From contig NC_134951.1 in assembly GCF_965638725.1 (NCBI RefSeq), positions 70,827,568-70,891,567 on the forward strand: 64,000 nt of DNA. The letters run 5' to 3'. The stretch's first letter is position 1; each line of letters begins with the position of its first letter. Positions 40,901-50,253 of this stretch are shown here, piece after piece. A program made the translations under genes and the position numbers. Source of the DNA: Aptenodytes patagonicus. Lineage: Eukaryota > Chordata > Aves > Sphenisciformes > Spheniscidae. The notes beneath the pieces are model-generated. The model ran no database searches. It was not told the DNA's origin and was given only the letters and a program-made list of their open reading frames with translations.

Positions 40901-43900
40901 TTTGTAAGAGTTAGGACTACCTTTGTATCAATCTTGGGCTGCTCTAGGCAGAATTATTAATTTAAGACAATCAGGAAGACCTAATTTAGGACAGGCTTCC
41001 TAGGCTTCTATACAGTTGGTAGTATTACAGTCTGTGTCCTGAATGTTAAAACATAATTCCTGTGTAATGCACCCCATCTCTGTTTCAGAGATGTTTGCAG
41101 AAAACAGTCATCTTTATTTACAATACTAAAAGGATCCTTCCTTGCCTGGGCCCAGAGCTGTTAGAGTCCCTTTACAGCATTCGAGTCATTTCACCTGTTG
41201 TAAATAGCCCAGGTCTGCGAAAAAAAATCTGGTATCTGACTGCATCTGTTATCATGGCACAATCACAGACCCTAAAGGCAGCCGGTGAACTTCCTTTTTG
41301 ATTCTCTTTTACTTTTACCACATCTAGGTAAAAGCAAGTCCTTATGCAGCCCTGGTTAGGATCATATCTAGCTGACTATAAGTTTCTGTCTTCTGCAGCT
41401 ATGCCTTGACAGATAATTATCATAAAATTGAGGCCATCTCTTTGTATCTTATTTTACTTTTTTTTTTTTTTAAGGAAGAAGGTTTCTTTTATACAATGTA
41501 GTTTAAGTAGACTGTTATTTCATTATATATCACTGGTAATAACAAGTATGGTCATGCTTAGGCCTCAAGTCAAAGTATTTATTCAGTGTAAACTGGATTT
41601 TTCACTTGTTTTAAGTTTTGGTAAGTGGACGCGCCTTACTGAATACAAAGCTTCTTGTCTACTCTTAAGTCTAAAGCTATCAAATCAGCACTACCTCCCA
41701 TTGAGCAAATAATGATGCTATTGCTATTATACCTAGTAAATAATTTTCATCTTTGATCATTCAAAAGTAGTGTGTAAATTTGGAAGATAATGGTGTAAAC
41801 AGGTATGCAAAAAATATAAGCAGATATAACAAAAATACTGCACGTCCCTTCATTTCAAGTAAATAAACTATTACTCTAAACATAGTACTCTTTTGTACTT
41901 GAGACCCTTTCTATGGGTTGCTGACAGATAAAAATGGTAATCTTTCTATGCTTTTATCATTTATACTCCAAAAGTATTAAAATTTATTTTTCATAATTAA
42001 AAAATACAAACTGCTGGCTGGTTTATAACATACAATATATCGCCTATACAAATTCTCAGTGTCCTAGGACCATTAGTCCTTTTATGAGTCTTACCTCAGT
42101 TTCTGATAAGATTTCAAGAGCTTTGCACCAACTGTTTCATGTCTGCCTGTGTAGGAGAAAAAAAAACACCCAAAGGTCGTTTAGCAACAACAGCAGTTAC
42201 TAACACCTGTATAATACTTTTTAAAATCAATGCCTTTTTAGGAACTGGCCTGCATTACAGAAGCTTATGAACATGCAAGTCAGGAGTGAAATCAACGCCC
42301 ACCTGATGTATCAGCATACATGCCAAGCAACACGCAAGTTCCTCCTGTATCAGAAACTCTTATCATGATTTCACCTTCACCTCTTGCAGGTGACACGTTC
42401 AGACCAGCTCTTCACAAATGCTGAGGACAATCATGTAGGGATGCTAACAGGCCTATTCCTACAGGTTGCTAAGTGCTCTCAGCCTCCTGAGGTCCAGGAG
42501 GTGGGTCCACTGCACTAAAGCACACTGCAACCATAAAACTCAAACGCTATGGAAAGCTTGAAAATGTGTACAAGAGTAGGCACAAGGCCATCTCTTGCAT
42601 CTTATGAAAAATTCTTTTCACTTTTCCTACTAGAGAGCTGAACAATCACGAAAATGCATGACTAGCTCACAAACATGAGCAAAACCCTTTGCTAAGGCCA
42701 CCCCTGTGGGGAAATAGCAACCATGTCACGTTCCTCAGGTGAGCAGCCACATGACGTAAAGAACACCAAGGAGCAAGTGCTCGAACAATGAAGACTCATA
42801 AAAATGTAGTTTGCTCCTGAGTGACTGCCAACAGAAAGAAGGGCTAAATGCATGTAACAAATGGCCAACTGAAAATATCTGGAGTGGCTTTAGTCACTAA
42901 TCATTCCTAATACAGAAAGTAGCATGTGATCTATACTTTGCTGAAGATGTCATTAATTATAACATATTACTTACATATAAGTAGCAGACCTTGGTGGTGG
43001 TAGAAACAATAATCAACTTATTGATGTTACAAATTTAAATCAGAACTCCAGACTTAATGCTCTGTTATTAATAAGTAATATCTGGTATCTTGATTTATTG
43101 CAGCATTAAATGATTTCTTAGATTTTTAATTTATTAGTCAGTAAGGCAATCTACCACTTTTATGAAAATATGATTTTTATTCTTTAGGTAGAAACCACAC
43201 AAAATTAATAAAAAGCATACTGATGTAACTTTTTTTTTTACTCTGCAACATGAGAAAACTTCACTGTAACATGTATTTTTTCAGTTAAACTTATTTTACA
43301 ATGAATACTTCACTTGTGTTATATTTTTAAACCAGAGGAGGGCACTGTCTCTCCAGGCTTGAAGGATAGGTAACTACTACGGCTGCTGTTTCAAGAGTTT
43401 GCCATTTTTTAACCCCTTTAATTATGTCAGTTGGTCTAATCAAAGGAATTAAACAAAACATATTTCTCCCTGCAGCTTATCTTCTATATATACTTAGATC
43501 TTTGTGACTTCAACAGTATTACTATTAGACTAACTAAGCAAAATGCTTCAAGCACCCACAAAGCTTTGATAATGCAAGGCGAGAACTCATTTATTTTACT
43601 GGAAAGAGGGACAGTCAGTATCTTGCAATATCAGATTCAGTGTCTGAGAACAACATAGCATTTTCCAGTAACTGAGAGAGATTGTTAAAATTTCTGGCTT
43701 TAGACTTGCTGAAAAGAATATGAAGGAAAATTACTAACAACGGTTATGGGATACAACTGTGCTTTAAAAGATCAGTCAACTAATACTTTAATCAGAAATT
43801 GTGTTAGCTAGAATGGAATTCAGTGAAATCTTTCAAATTTTAAATGAATTGTTTTAGCAGGAACTGTAGTTCAGTTTCTTAACATGCTACCTGCTGTCTT

Positions 43901-46900
43901 CCGTGAATACGTACTACCCAAAATTTGCCCAATTACGTTCTTCCATTTATAAACTTCTTCCTATTCAAGTTTCCCCAAGAGATATTTAAGCTCCAGTGCT
44001 TTCCTTTTTACCAGCTATTCTTAAATCTAGATACCATGCAGATACTGGAAACAAAACTAACATTTAGCTACAGTCAGGCACAAAGTGAAATAGTTGCCTA
44101 TCTGAAGCGGTGCTTCAAGGGAAAGAGGAAGGAAATCCTCTCCACCTTATTAGTCATTGTAGGTGAAAACGAAGACTAACAGCCCCTTCACTGGTGAAAC
44201 ACATACCCCATAGGGCAATCCATCCACATCCTCTGCAATTTCTTTTAGGGCTTTGTATTTTTAATTGCAATGAAAAGACTGAACACAAGGCAATGGCGCA
44301 GCTAGCTGAAAGTGAAGAAACAGTAAGCATTTAGCTCTCTGTTGATTTATAGCTATACATGTTTTTCTTTATTCCATTCTGTCATTTCTTTAAGCTTTAG
44401 AACTTTCTCAGTGAAAACAATTGAAGTTTTAACTTTGACAGACAATGGATGCAAGATCATTTCCTTCCTGCACATATATTTTAACATATTTATTTCATGT
44501 AATTGTATTTCTTGGAAGCCTTACACGCTCATTAATTCAAATGGATATGGCCAGCAATTTTCTTATTCTTATTACTCATACAATATAAATTATACTTTTA
44601 AATGCATTCTGCTAGTTTGTATTCATGTTTTATTTAGTGCATAGACAGACGCACTGCATGATAATTTCTGACTAATCTCTAACCAAGTGGAAGAAACATT
44701 AAATACAGTGGCAGACCACATTCTGTGTTTCACTTAGATGAGGACTACACATTACACAGCAGTTTATGGTCTGTTCCAGCAATTACCTTCACCTGGATAT
44801 TTCTTTGCTCGTTCCTCAAAGAACCATTCACCAGTCTTTACTTTCACATCTCTGAAAAACAAGCAAAAGACATTTGAATCAACATTTTCCAAAGTGCATT
44901 TATTCAAATGTTTGATAACCATTTAACAGTCCAACAATCCTTCTTAATCCTACCATAAAACCAGAATTTCCTGACTGCTCACTCCATTGACTGATTTTGC
45001 TGTGGGTCCGCAAACAAAGGATTCCTCCCCTCCATTTTTTTTCTGTCCTTTTTGCTATGCAGGACTGCCCATGGAAAGCAATACATACTGCTCTAGGCAT
45101 TGCTCCGAAGCCAGGAGTCCTGGGTCCACTCCAGTCTATACAACCAACAAGCTGCATAACAGCCCCAGGCACTTGTGCTGACACCTTTGCTTACAGCTGC
45201 AGCCTAGTCTGAGGAGCAGGGAAAGTCAGTGATAGAGGACATGCTCCCAAGCAGAGCTTGGGATGGCTACCAGGGAGCACTGAGCTCCACAAGCCTGACG
45301 GTGCGATGGCTTCATGGTCCATCTCTCTCCATTTTGTGGAAGCTAACATCAATGATGTCCATGTCATACACAGGCACCAGGATCACAGGATGAGAAAAGT
45401 AGTGATTAACAAGTATAAAATTATATCAGACTAAATATCTCTGTCAAGAGCAGATTTTCAGCAGATTTGACTCTTGCATTTTGTTGTCTCCAACTGAATT
45501 AGATGAAGTCTGCGCTCTGAACTCATCCATTTTTAAGGAGGCGAAAAATTCTTTAACTGAAGAGAGGATTCTCTGGAGTCTTCAGGTTCCAAATTCTCAT
45601 CTAGTTGTCCTACTGATTTTTAGGGCATATATAATATCTCTCTTCCTTGTGGATTTTCTGATGCTTATTACAGGATGAAGTCCCACTGCAAAAGTTTCCT
45701 CAGTGCAGGCACTGCTAAACTTTCTTCTCTACCCAGTAGTTCATTTTCCTCTACAAAATTAGTCTCTTTATTATCATTCCGTCTGCCAAACTTCCTTGAA
45801 ATTGGCGACAACATACAGACAGTAAATTCATGTAGGGCTTGCCTCCTTAAGAAAACAAAATCTCTAAACACGAGAGCTATACTGATATCCACCAAAGGCC
45901 AGGCAACAAAACCCCTGGGTCTGCCATTTCACACCTCACCTTACTCTATGTTAAAATAGACAAACTACAGATAGGATGCTGTTAGTTCTTTCTGTGGCTT
46001 AATTTTAAGGCATTTTAGGCATTTAAAATATACCTTTGTAAGTAGCAATGCAGAATATTCAAAAAATTCACTACCTGTGTAGGTTGTACTATTTATTTAC
46101 ATGCCTAACCATAGATCCTTGTGCGTAACTGAACACAGATGACTTTGAAAATTAGGTTAAAATAACTTTGAGACAGGATACTTATTTATTTTGGATGGAG
46201 ATCTATTAATGTCTGAAATCTCTGGTTGCACTAGATCTTCAAGGGCTCTGCATAGGTAGTGCCTCGATTCTCATCTCCAGCCTTCCTTTAATGTTCCTCC
46301 CACTACCCATGGTTATCTTCCCAGAGTTTAATCTCCAGTTCTGCACAGGCTCACGTGATGATTAGACCACTCACAGGATGAAAACAGATCTGGAAATATT
46401 CCTTTTTTTTTTTTTTTTTTTTTTAGACTAAAGAGTGTAAGCTATGACCAAAAGTGTGACAACGAAGCTGATAAAGAACTATCCTTGTCAGGTAAAATAG
46501 ACTAACCTCCTTCAAAGCAAATGTCTTTCTAGACTCCTACAAGACATGATTCCTTTAAAAAACACACTATACCAACTCCGTTTACATAAGAGATGCCTCT
46601 TCCAGGTGAAAGATACAAACTTTGTCAGTCCACAAGGCTTTTTAAATTTCTTATTTTGTAAACAATGAACATTCACCTATCCCTGCATGCTCTTCCACTG
46701 AGGTCTTTAAGCATCTTCATTACAAACAGAACCCTAGTGTCTAGGAGAGAATCTCAGTAGCGCTGCTGCTGATAATGTTTTTTTCAGGAAAATGTACTCT
46801 AGTGGTAACCAAGACTCAAAATTACAGTTGCTCAGGACTTGAAAATCAGCTCTTACATTTCTTAGTCACCCTATTTTTCCCTCACCAGGGTACACAAAAG

Positions 46901-49900
46901 GCACTGAGTAGCATTTACCACACTGCTGCACTCCCTACCCTTCTTGAGATTTGCAGCCTTGATGTAAAGCTCACTGAAGGCAATGGAAGAAGTCTGACCG
47001 ATTTTAATGGACTTTGCATTGTGACTAAACAAGATCAAATGTGCTGTTTCTCTGCTATAAAGAGAATTTCAATAACAGCTGAAGAATTCCTCTATATTAG
47101 CAAGACAAAAAAAGTAATTTCCTCAAGAAAAAGTAAAAATGTCTTTTATTTCATTTAAATAATGCTTTCCTGGTTTTACCATTAAATATCTGGACAAGCT
47201 TATGAAATAATTAAGGGTGTGCAGCACTATACAAGGCAGCTTAACAACTAGCTACTCTCTATAGGGGATTTCTACTGCGGCCACCAAATAACTAGAAACC
47301 AATTTAAAAGAAAAGAAAGTGGAGGGAGGTATCTAGAGGAGGATATGGAAAGTTTTTAACTTTTTAACCTTTCCTTTTAGTACTTATAGCATGAAGCACA
47401 GATAGTGAAATATATGCATCAAAATTTAGTAACTGCTTTGTATCAAATATAGATGGAGCTAATCTGCCTATTTTATGTATAAATTGCAAAATAAACTGAG
47501 GATTCAGAGAACGTATTTTTAGTGATAGTTTATAGTCTTTTCCAAACTACAGAAAATTACTTCAAGCTAGTAGTAGAAATTCATTTACCTTAAGACCAAT
47601 ACCTTGCCTTACATTTCTCAGGCATTATTTAAATCTCAGTTTGGCATCTTAAGAGGGAGTAAAGTGCTGCATTAATCTTGTGTTGGCATAAAGTAAAATT
47701 TCATCCAAATCCTCACCCTTTGTACAGGGATATATGTCATCCAGCACAGCTGTTGATTCATTTTCAAACTTATCTTTCTTTGTCTACATACTATTATTTT
47801 TTCATCAAAGGTGGAAATATAGCTAAACCATTTGGTTTAGAAAGATTCTGATGAATAGGAGGGACTACGATGGAGTATTTTGATATAAAAATTGTACCAA
47901 TCAGTACAAGAAAGATTGTTTCCTGTTTCCTAGAGAACAAAAGCAAGGTGACACAGTAAAAGAAAAAACAACTAATTCAAAGTAAATAAATTTGTATTTC
48001 TGACCACATTTAAACAGTTCCTGATAATGTTATTAATGCTTTTTGCTTTTTAAATTTATATAAAATATGACTTCACATTATTCATCAGTCCAGGTTCCCC
48101 ATTCCTGTAGTATGAGGCCAAAAAAAAATGATTAGGAAATTGTCAAGAAATTGGCTATACTACACCAAAACACAGCACCTTCAGCAACTTGTTAGGATGC
48201 ACTGGTTCAGTATTGAGTCAGGGGCAGGACTTCTATCTACAGTTCAGAAACTAACGACTGTTCCTATGCTTTGCTGTCACCATCTTTGCCACACTACCTC
48301 TGGCCAACCTTGAGGATCCATTTTGCTAAATACCGGAAGGGAAATCCTGACTACATGAAGTGTAACGCAAAATTCCCATCGATTTCATTGCTACCAGGAC
48401 TTCATCCAACATTTTCATTCCGCCAGAAGCTTTGTTTCATTAATTGTTTAAAGCAACAGATACACACAAAACTAGTGTGCATCCACTGGATAACCAGTGT
48501 AACCCGGCACCTATCCAAACCAGTAACATTCCTTACCCATGAGCGTAACAGACGGTGCATTTCCAAAGGCAGGGATTCAGGCAGACACGGCATTCAGAGC
48601 ACACTCGATGACTGCACCCGTTGCATACTGCACCTCTGTTCATCAATAACCCAAGCGATTTCTGACAGCGAGCGCAAGATCTCTCCTGGTATTCATGGCT
48701 TATGCTTCTTGCCCCTTTCCACCGAAGCTGCTGCAGCTGCAGTTTCAGTTTCCTAATCCCCCAGGTAAAAAAAGAAAAAAAATTATAAAAAATTAAATAG
48801 ACCAAAACCCCCACAGTAAGTCTCCAGCTAACACCCTGGTTGTGCAATATCGTTACTAGTGGGAGATATGCCCTCAAGTTTGACCTCAATTGAGCACTGT
48901 CTGAAGGCGTCTACACACAGCATTTTTGCACTGTGACTGTATATGGAACCACAACTGTGCATACAAACAGAGTAATAGTCTAGTATAAATGGGGTTCTGT
49001 TCGTGTCAGTTATGCATGCTCAGGGCACGGCACCGAAATTGTGTATGCAAGTGATTATGTATTCACATACAAAAACTGGTGCTCCCTTTCATTTGATGAT
49101 AGTTTTTATCATATTTATCCAAGAATCAAATCTTCTATCAAGTAAAAAAAATCATAACAAATGCATCATCTGAAAGTTAAATAAAAAACACATCAGACCA
49201 AAATATTGAAACCTCTCCCTTTCATTAACTTTGCTTCCATTACATGTACCAATAATCAAGACCTACGTTTTTGTTAGCTACATCATCAACAGTTGTCAGG
49301 GATTTTCTAACCAATTCAGACTTTCTTTATAACCCTTTACTTTTTTTTCACAATCATTTAATATGTCCAGTAATACTTACATAAATGTTTGCTGTAAACA
49401 AACTTCAAGTTTCTGCATTTAAGAGACTACAAATTTCTAACAGCAACAAAAATACCCTATTTTACATGGGGATGCAATGTGACAAAGCAGGGAACAAGCT
49501 GCAAGGAAATCTTTGCCCTAGCCCTGATATAAAGCAAATAAAATGCTGGAGGATTATCCCTTATCCTTCACGACAGAGATACTTGCATAGTGTGAAATAA
49601 TTAAATAGAATCCTTTTCCTGACAGTGACACCTATTGACACTAGTAACAACCTCCGAGACAGTGTGGTACGCTTGCTTGTGTTGTACGTGAGAAGGGACA
49701 GTAATGGATTCAGCACAATGAGCACGTATCCAATGATTCTTAACTCCAGCCTTGACACAACAAAGTTAAATAAGCCAGCCAAAGATCTGAACGTGTTCTG
49801 TGTTACCAGGACTATATAGGCATACATAGGAACATGATGAGAATGCTATAAAGCCTTCATAGAAAAAAATACAGGCAGCAACTGAACTTTCTATGAAGGC

Positions 49901-50253
49901 TAGAAGTAAAATTCATCAAGTAGATTATTCACTGAACAGTATTTGCTCATCTTTACTGTAGAGTAGTCAATAGTATGGTAAATTCAAGAGGCTCTGTATA
50001 ACCCTTAGTTTTCCCAAAGAATAAAAAGGCATTAGCTAACAACAAGTAATACAATGGAATACATTTGGAAGGACAGCAAAGTGGAAGAAGAGTACTTCTG
50101 AGAAAAAATAACAGAAATACAGGAATAGGGGAATGGCAGATACCTTATTCTTTCCTCTTCTGTTTTTCTCACCATCTGGTCACGGTACAGGACTTCCAGA
50201 ACAGCCTCTCGTTCCAATTCCTTAAGGAAGTTTAGATTAAATTCACAGGCCAT
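19779..50253 (-). CDS. SYTL3: Synaptotagmin-like protein 3 (Slp3, exophilin-6), complete, 15 coding exons
   Basis: A Rab27 effector that tethers secretory or lytic granules to membrane and motors; mammalian Slp3 is reported on T-cell cytotoxic granules. Minus-strand coding exons: 50144-50253, 48537-48752, 44793-44851, 42095-42146, 40664-40730, 39613-39685, 36065-36189, 32174-32317, 29395-29567, 26078-26180, 23860-24030, 23556-23655, 22289-22397, 21180-21385, 19779-19909. All phases agree and total 1839 bases, 612 residues plus stop, against about 610 in human. Order: Slp homology domain with a Cys-rich zinc finger (first three exons), a Ser-rich linker, C2A (about 300-430) and C2B (about 468-603). 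The start at 50253 is the only in-frame ATG before [16 protein letters not shown] and has a good Kozak context (AAAATGG). The N-terminal motif, zinc finger, QLQISVWH of C2A and [18 protein letters not shown] of C2B match Slp3 rather than the other Slps, from memory. Confidence 0.95.
21180..21385 (-). CDS. SYTL3: SYTL3 coding exon 14, codons 501-569 (C2B core)
   Basis: 206 bases. It encodes [40 protein letters not shown] and [18 protein letters not shown]. The acceptor (TTTTTGGGAAG) has a poor pyrimidine tract but is the one that keeps phase with the previous exon. The donor is GTAAGT. Confidence 0.94.
22289..22397 (-). CDS. SYTL3: SYTL3 coding exon 13, codons 465-500 (start of C2B)
   Basis: 109 bases. 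It encodes [20 protein letters not shown] and ends GMLNSFVKG, the first C2B strands. The donor is GTATGT. Confidence 0.94.
23556..23655 (-). CDS. SYTL3: SYTL3 coding exon 12, codons 432-464 (C2A-C2B linker)
   Basis: 100 bases. It encodes [20 protein letters not shown] and then [13 protein letters not shown]. It corresponds to the human linker ending GELTVRAKLVLP. The acceptor is CTTCTTCAG and the donor GTATAA. Confidence 0.9.
23860..24030 (-). CDS. SYTL3: SYTL3 coding exon 11, codons 375-431 (end of C2A)
   Basis: 171 bases, in phase at both ends. It encodes [19 protein letters not shown] and [18 protein letters not shown], the last C2A strands, ending WYQLKAK. The donor is GTGATT, which is weaker than most. 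Confidence 0.95.
24031..26077 (-). other. SYTL3 intron 10, no feature recognised
   Basis: A 2.0 kb intron without a recognised repeat or gene. The stretch at about 24560-24830 is richer in GC than its surroundings and could be an old repeat that I cannot name. Confidence 0.6.
26078..26180 (-). CDS. SYTL3: SYTL3 coding exon 10, codons 340-374 (C2A)
   Basis: 103 bases. It encodes [18 protein letters not shown] and then [12 protein letters not shown]. The YVKxYLLP and VDPxFNETL motifs are those of synaptotagmin-type C2 domains. The donor is GTACCG. Confidence 0.95.
27409..28146 (+). mobile_element. CR1 LINE copy, 5'-truncated, same subfamily as 5974-6950
   Basis: It is open in frame from about 27421 to 28058. 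It encodes the C-terminal part of the CR1 reverse-transcriptase protein: [52 protein letters not shown] and ending [19 protein letters not shown]. The 3' UTR has the CR1 ending GGACTAGATGACCTTTAGAG and a tail of two ATTCTATGA-like units. It begins downstream of the FADD box, so it is shorter than the copy at 5974. It lies antisense within a SYTL3 intron. Confidence 0.93.
28147..28766 (-). other. SYTL3 intron segment between two CR1 copies, with an open minus-strand frame
   Basis: An 89-codon minus-strand frame ends at 28211 (see findings). I do not recognise it, and no conserved Slp3 exon is expected here. Confidence 0.3.
28767..29029 (+). mobile_element. CR1 LINE 3' end, second subfamily
   Basis: About 260 bases resembling the CR1 3' end. 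It has an RT C-terminal stretch, a 3' UTR containing GGTTGGACTCGATGATCTTA, and a tail ATGATTCTATGATTCTATGA. The 3' UTR wording differs from the copies at 5974 and 27409, so it belongs to another CR1 subfamily. It is in the same orientation as the copy 620 bases upstream. Confidence 0.9.
29395..29567 (-). CDS. SYTL3: SYTL3 coding exon 9, codons 283-339 (start of C2A)
   Basis: 173 bases. It encodes [15 protein letters not shown], then [20 protein letters not shown] and [15 protein letters not shown], the first strands of C2A with the polybasic loop. The donor is GTAAGT. Confidence 0.95.
29568..32173 (-). other. SYTL3 intron 8
   Basis: A 2.6 kb intron. It contains a coding-like minus-strand stretch at about 31376-31790 that is described in the findings. 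Nothing else was recognised. Confidence 0.6.
32174..32317 (-). CDS. SYTL3: SYTL3 coding exon 8, codons 235-282 (divergent linker)
   Basis: 144 bases, phase 0 at both ends. It encodes [17 protein letters not shown] and later [18 protein letters not shown]. Similarity to the mammalian linker is weak, but spacing, phase and scattered identities (ILKxxN as ILTKRN, SSPAPS as TSPTSD, RHGSL across the junction) agree. The splice sites are good (TTCTTACAG, GTAAGT). Confidence 0.85.
32318..36064 (-). other. SYTL3 intron 7, no feature recognised
   Basis: A 3.7 kb AT-rich intron. The short ORFs on both strands have no splice context or recognisable similarity. Confidence 0.7.
36065..36189 (-). CDS. SYTL3: SYTL3 coding exon 7, codons 193-234
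   Basis: 125 bases. It encodes [20 protein letters not shown] and later [14 protein letters not shown], aligning with SKSQNDM and [12 protein letters not shown] of mammalian Slp3. It is basic and serine-rich and may be phosphorylated. The donor is GTATCC. Confidence 0.92.
36190..39612 (-). other. SYTL3 intron 6, no feature recognised
   Basis: A 3.4 kb AT-rich intron. I see no repeat or exon that I can support. Confidence 0.7.
39613..39685 (-). CDS. SYTL3: SYTL3 coding exon 6, codons 169-192
   Basis: 73 bases. It encodes [19 protein letters not shown] then TTHIK, corresponding to the Slp3 motif [15 protein letters not shown]. It is flanked by TTTGCAG and GTAAGT. Confidence 0.93.
40309..40395 (-). 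mobile_element. Old CR1 3'-end fragment
   Basis: The plus strand reads ATCATAGGATCGTGGGATCC then TTCAGGCTGGAGGGGAGCTC. This resembles the reverse complement of a CR1 tail and 3' UTR with many substitutions. The boundaries are approximate. Confidence 0.5.
40664..40730 (-). CDS. SYTL3: SYTL3 coding exon 5, codons 146-168 (proline-rich linker)
   Basis: 67 bases. It encodes [19 protein letters not shown] and ends NVM in phase 0. The [11 protein letters not shown] core is shared with mammalian Slp3. Donor GTAAAT. Confidence 0.92.
42095..42146 (-). CDS. SYTL3: SYTL3 coding exon 4, codons 129-145
   Basis: 52 bases. It encodes [16 protein letters not shown], matching the Slp3 stretch KHETVGGQLLQSYQKL. 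It is flanked by CTACACAG and GTAAGA. Confidence 0.92.
42147..44792 (-). other. SYTL3 intron 3, no feature recognised
   Basis: A 2.6 kb AT-rich intron without recognised repeats. Confidence 0.7.
44793..44851 (-). CDS. SYTL3: SYTL3 coding exon 3, codons 109-128 (Rab27-binding helix 2)
   Basis: 59 bases, too short to stand out alone. It encodes [19 protein letters not shown], which carries the conserved GEWFFEE motif of the second Slp homology helix. The acceptor is TTTTTCAG and the donor GTGAAG. Confidence 0.93.
44852..48536 (-). other. SYTL3 intron 2
   Basis: A 3.7 kb intron. It contains a 22-base T run at 46403-46424. No exon or transposon was recognised. Confidence 0.7.
46403..46424. repeat. 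Poly(T) tract
   Basis: An uninterrupted run of about 22 T. On the minus strand it would be a poly(A) tail, but the sequence before it does not look like a processed transcript. Confidence 0.8.
48537..48752 (-). CDS. SYTL3: SYTL3 coding exon 2, codons 37-108 (zinc finger)
   Basis: 216 bases. It encodes [15 protein letters not shown] and then the FYVE-related zinc finger with CxxC pairs: CARC, CNGC, CSEC and CTVC, with RGAVC and HRVC between them. The donor is GTAAGG. A plus-strand ORF over this exon is only its antisense shadow. Confidence 0.95.
48753..50143 (-). other. SYTL3 intron 1 of the coding region
   Basis: A 1.4 kb intron between the first two coding exons. Nothing else was recognised. 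Confidence 0.7.
50144..50253 (-). CDS. SYTL3: SYTL3 coding exon 1, codons 1-36 (Rab27-binding helix 1)
   Basis: It starts [18 protein letters not shown] and continues [16 protein letters not shown], the first helix of the Slp homology domain that contacts Rab27. It ends with AG of an arginine codon at donor GTATCT. Confidence 0.93.

Noticed and set aside
46403..46424. Poly(A) tail of a processed pseudogene on the minus strand
   Set aside because: The sequence preceding the tract on the minus strand shows no open frame or recognisable transcript and I found no target duplication.
48271..48756. A 161-codon plus-strand ORF
   Set aside because: Its second half is the antisense of the SYTL3 zinc-finger exon, whose Cys pairs, splice sites and phase are clear on the minus strand.
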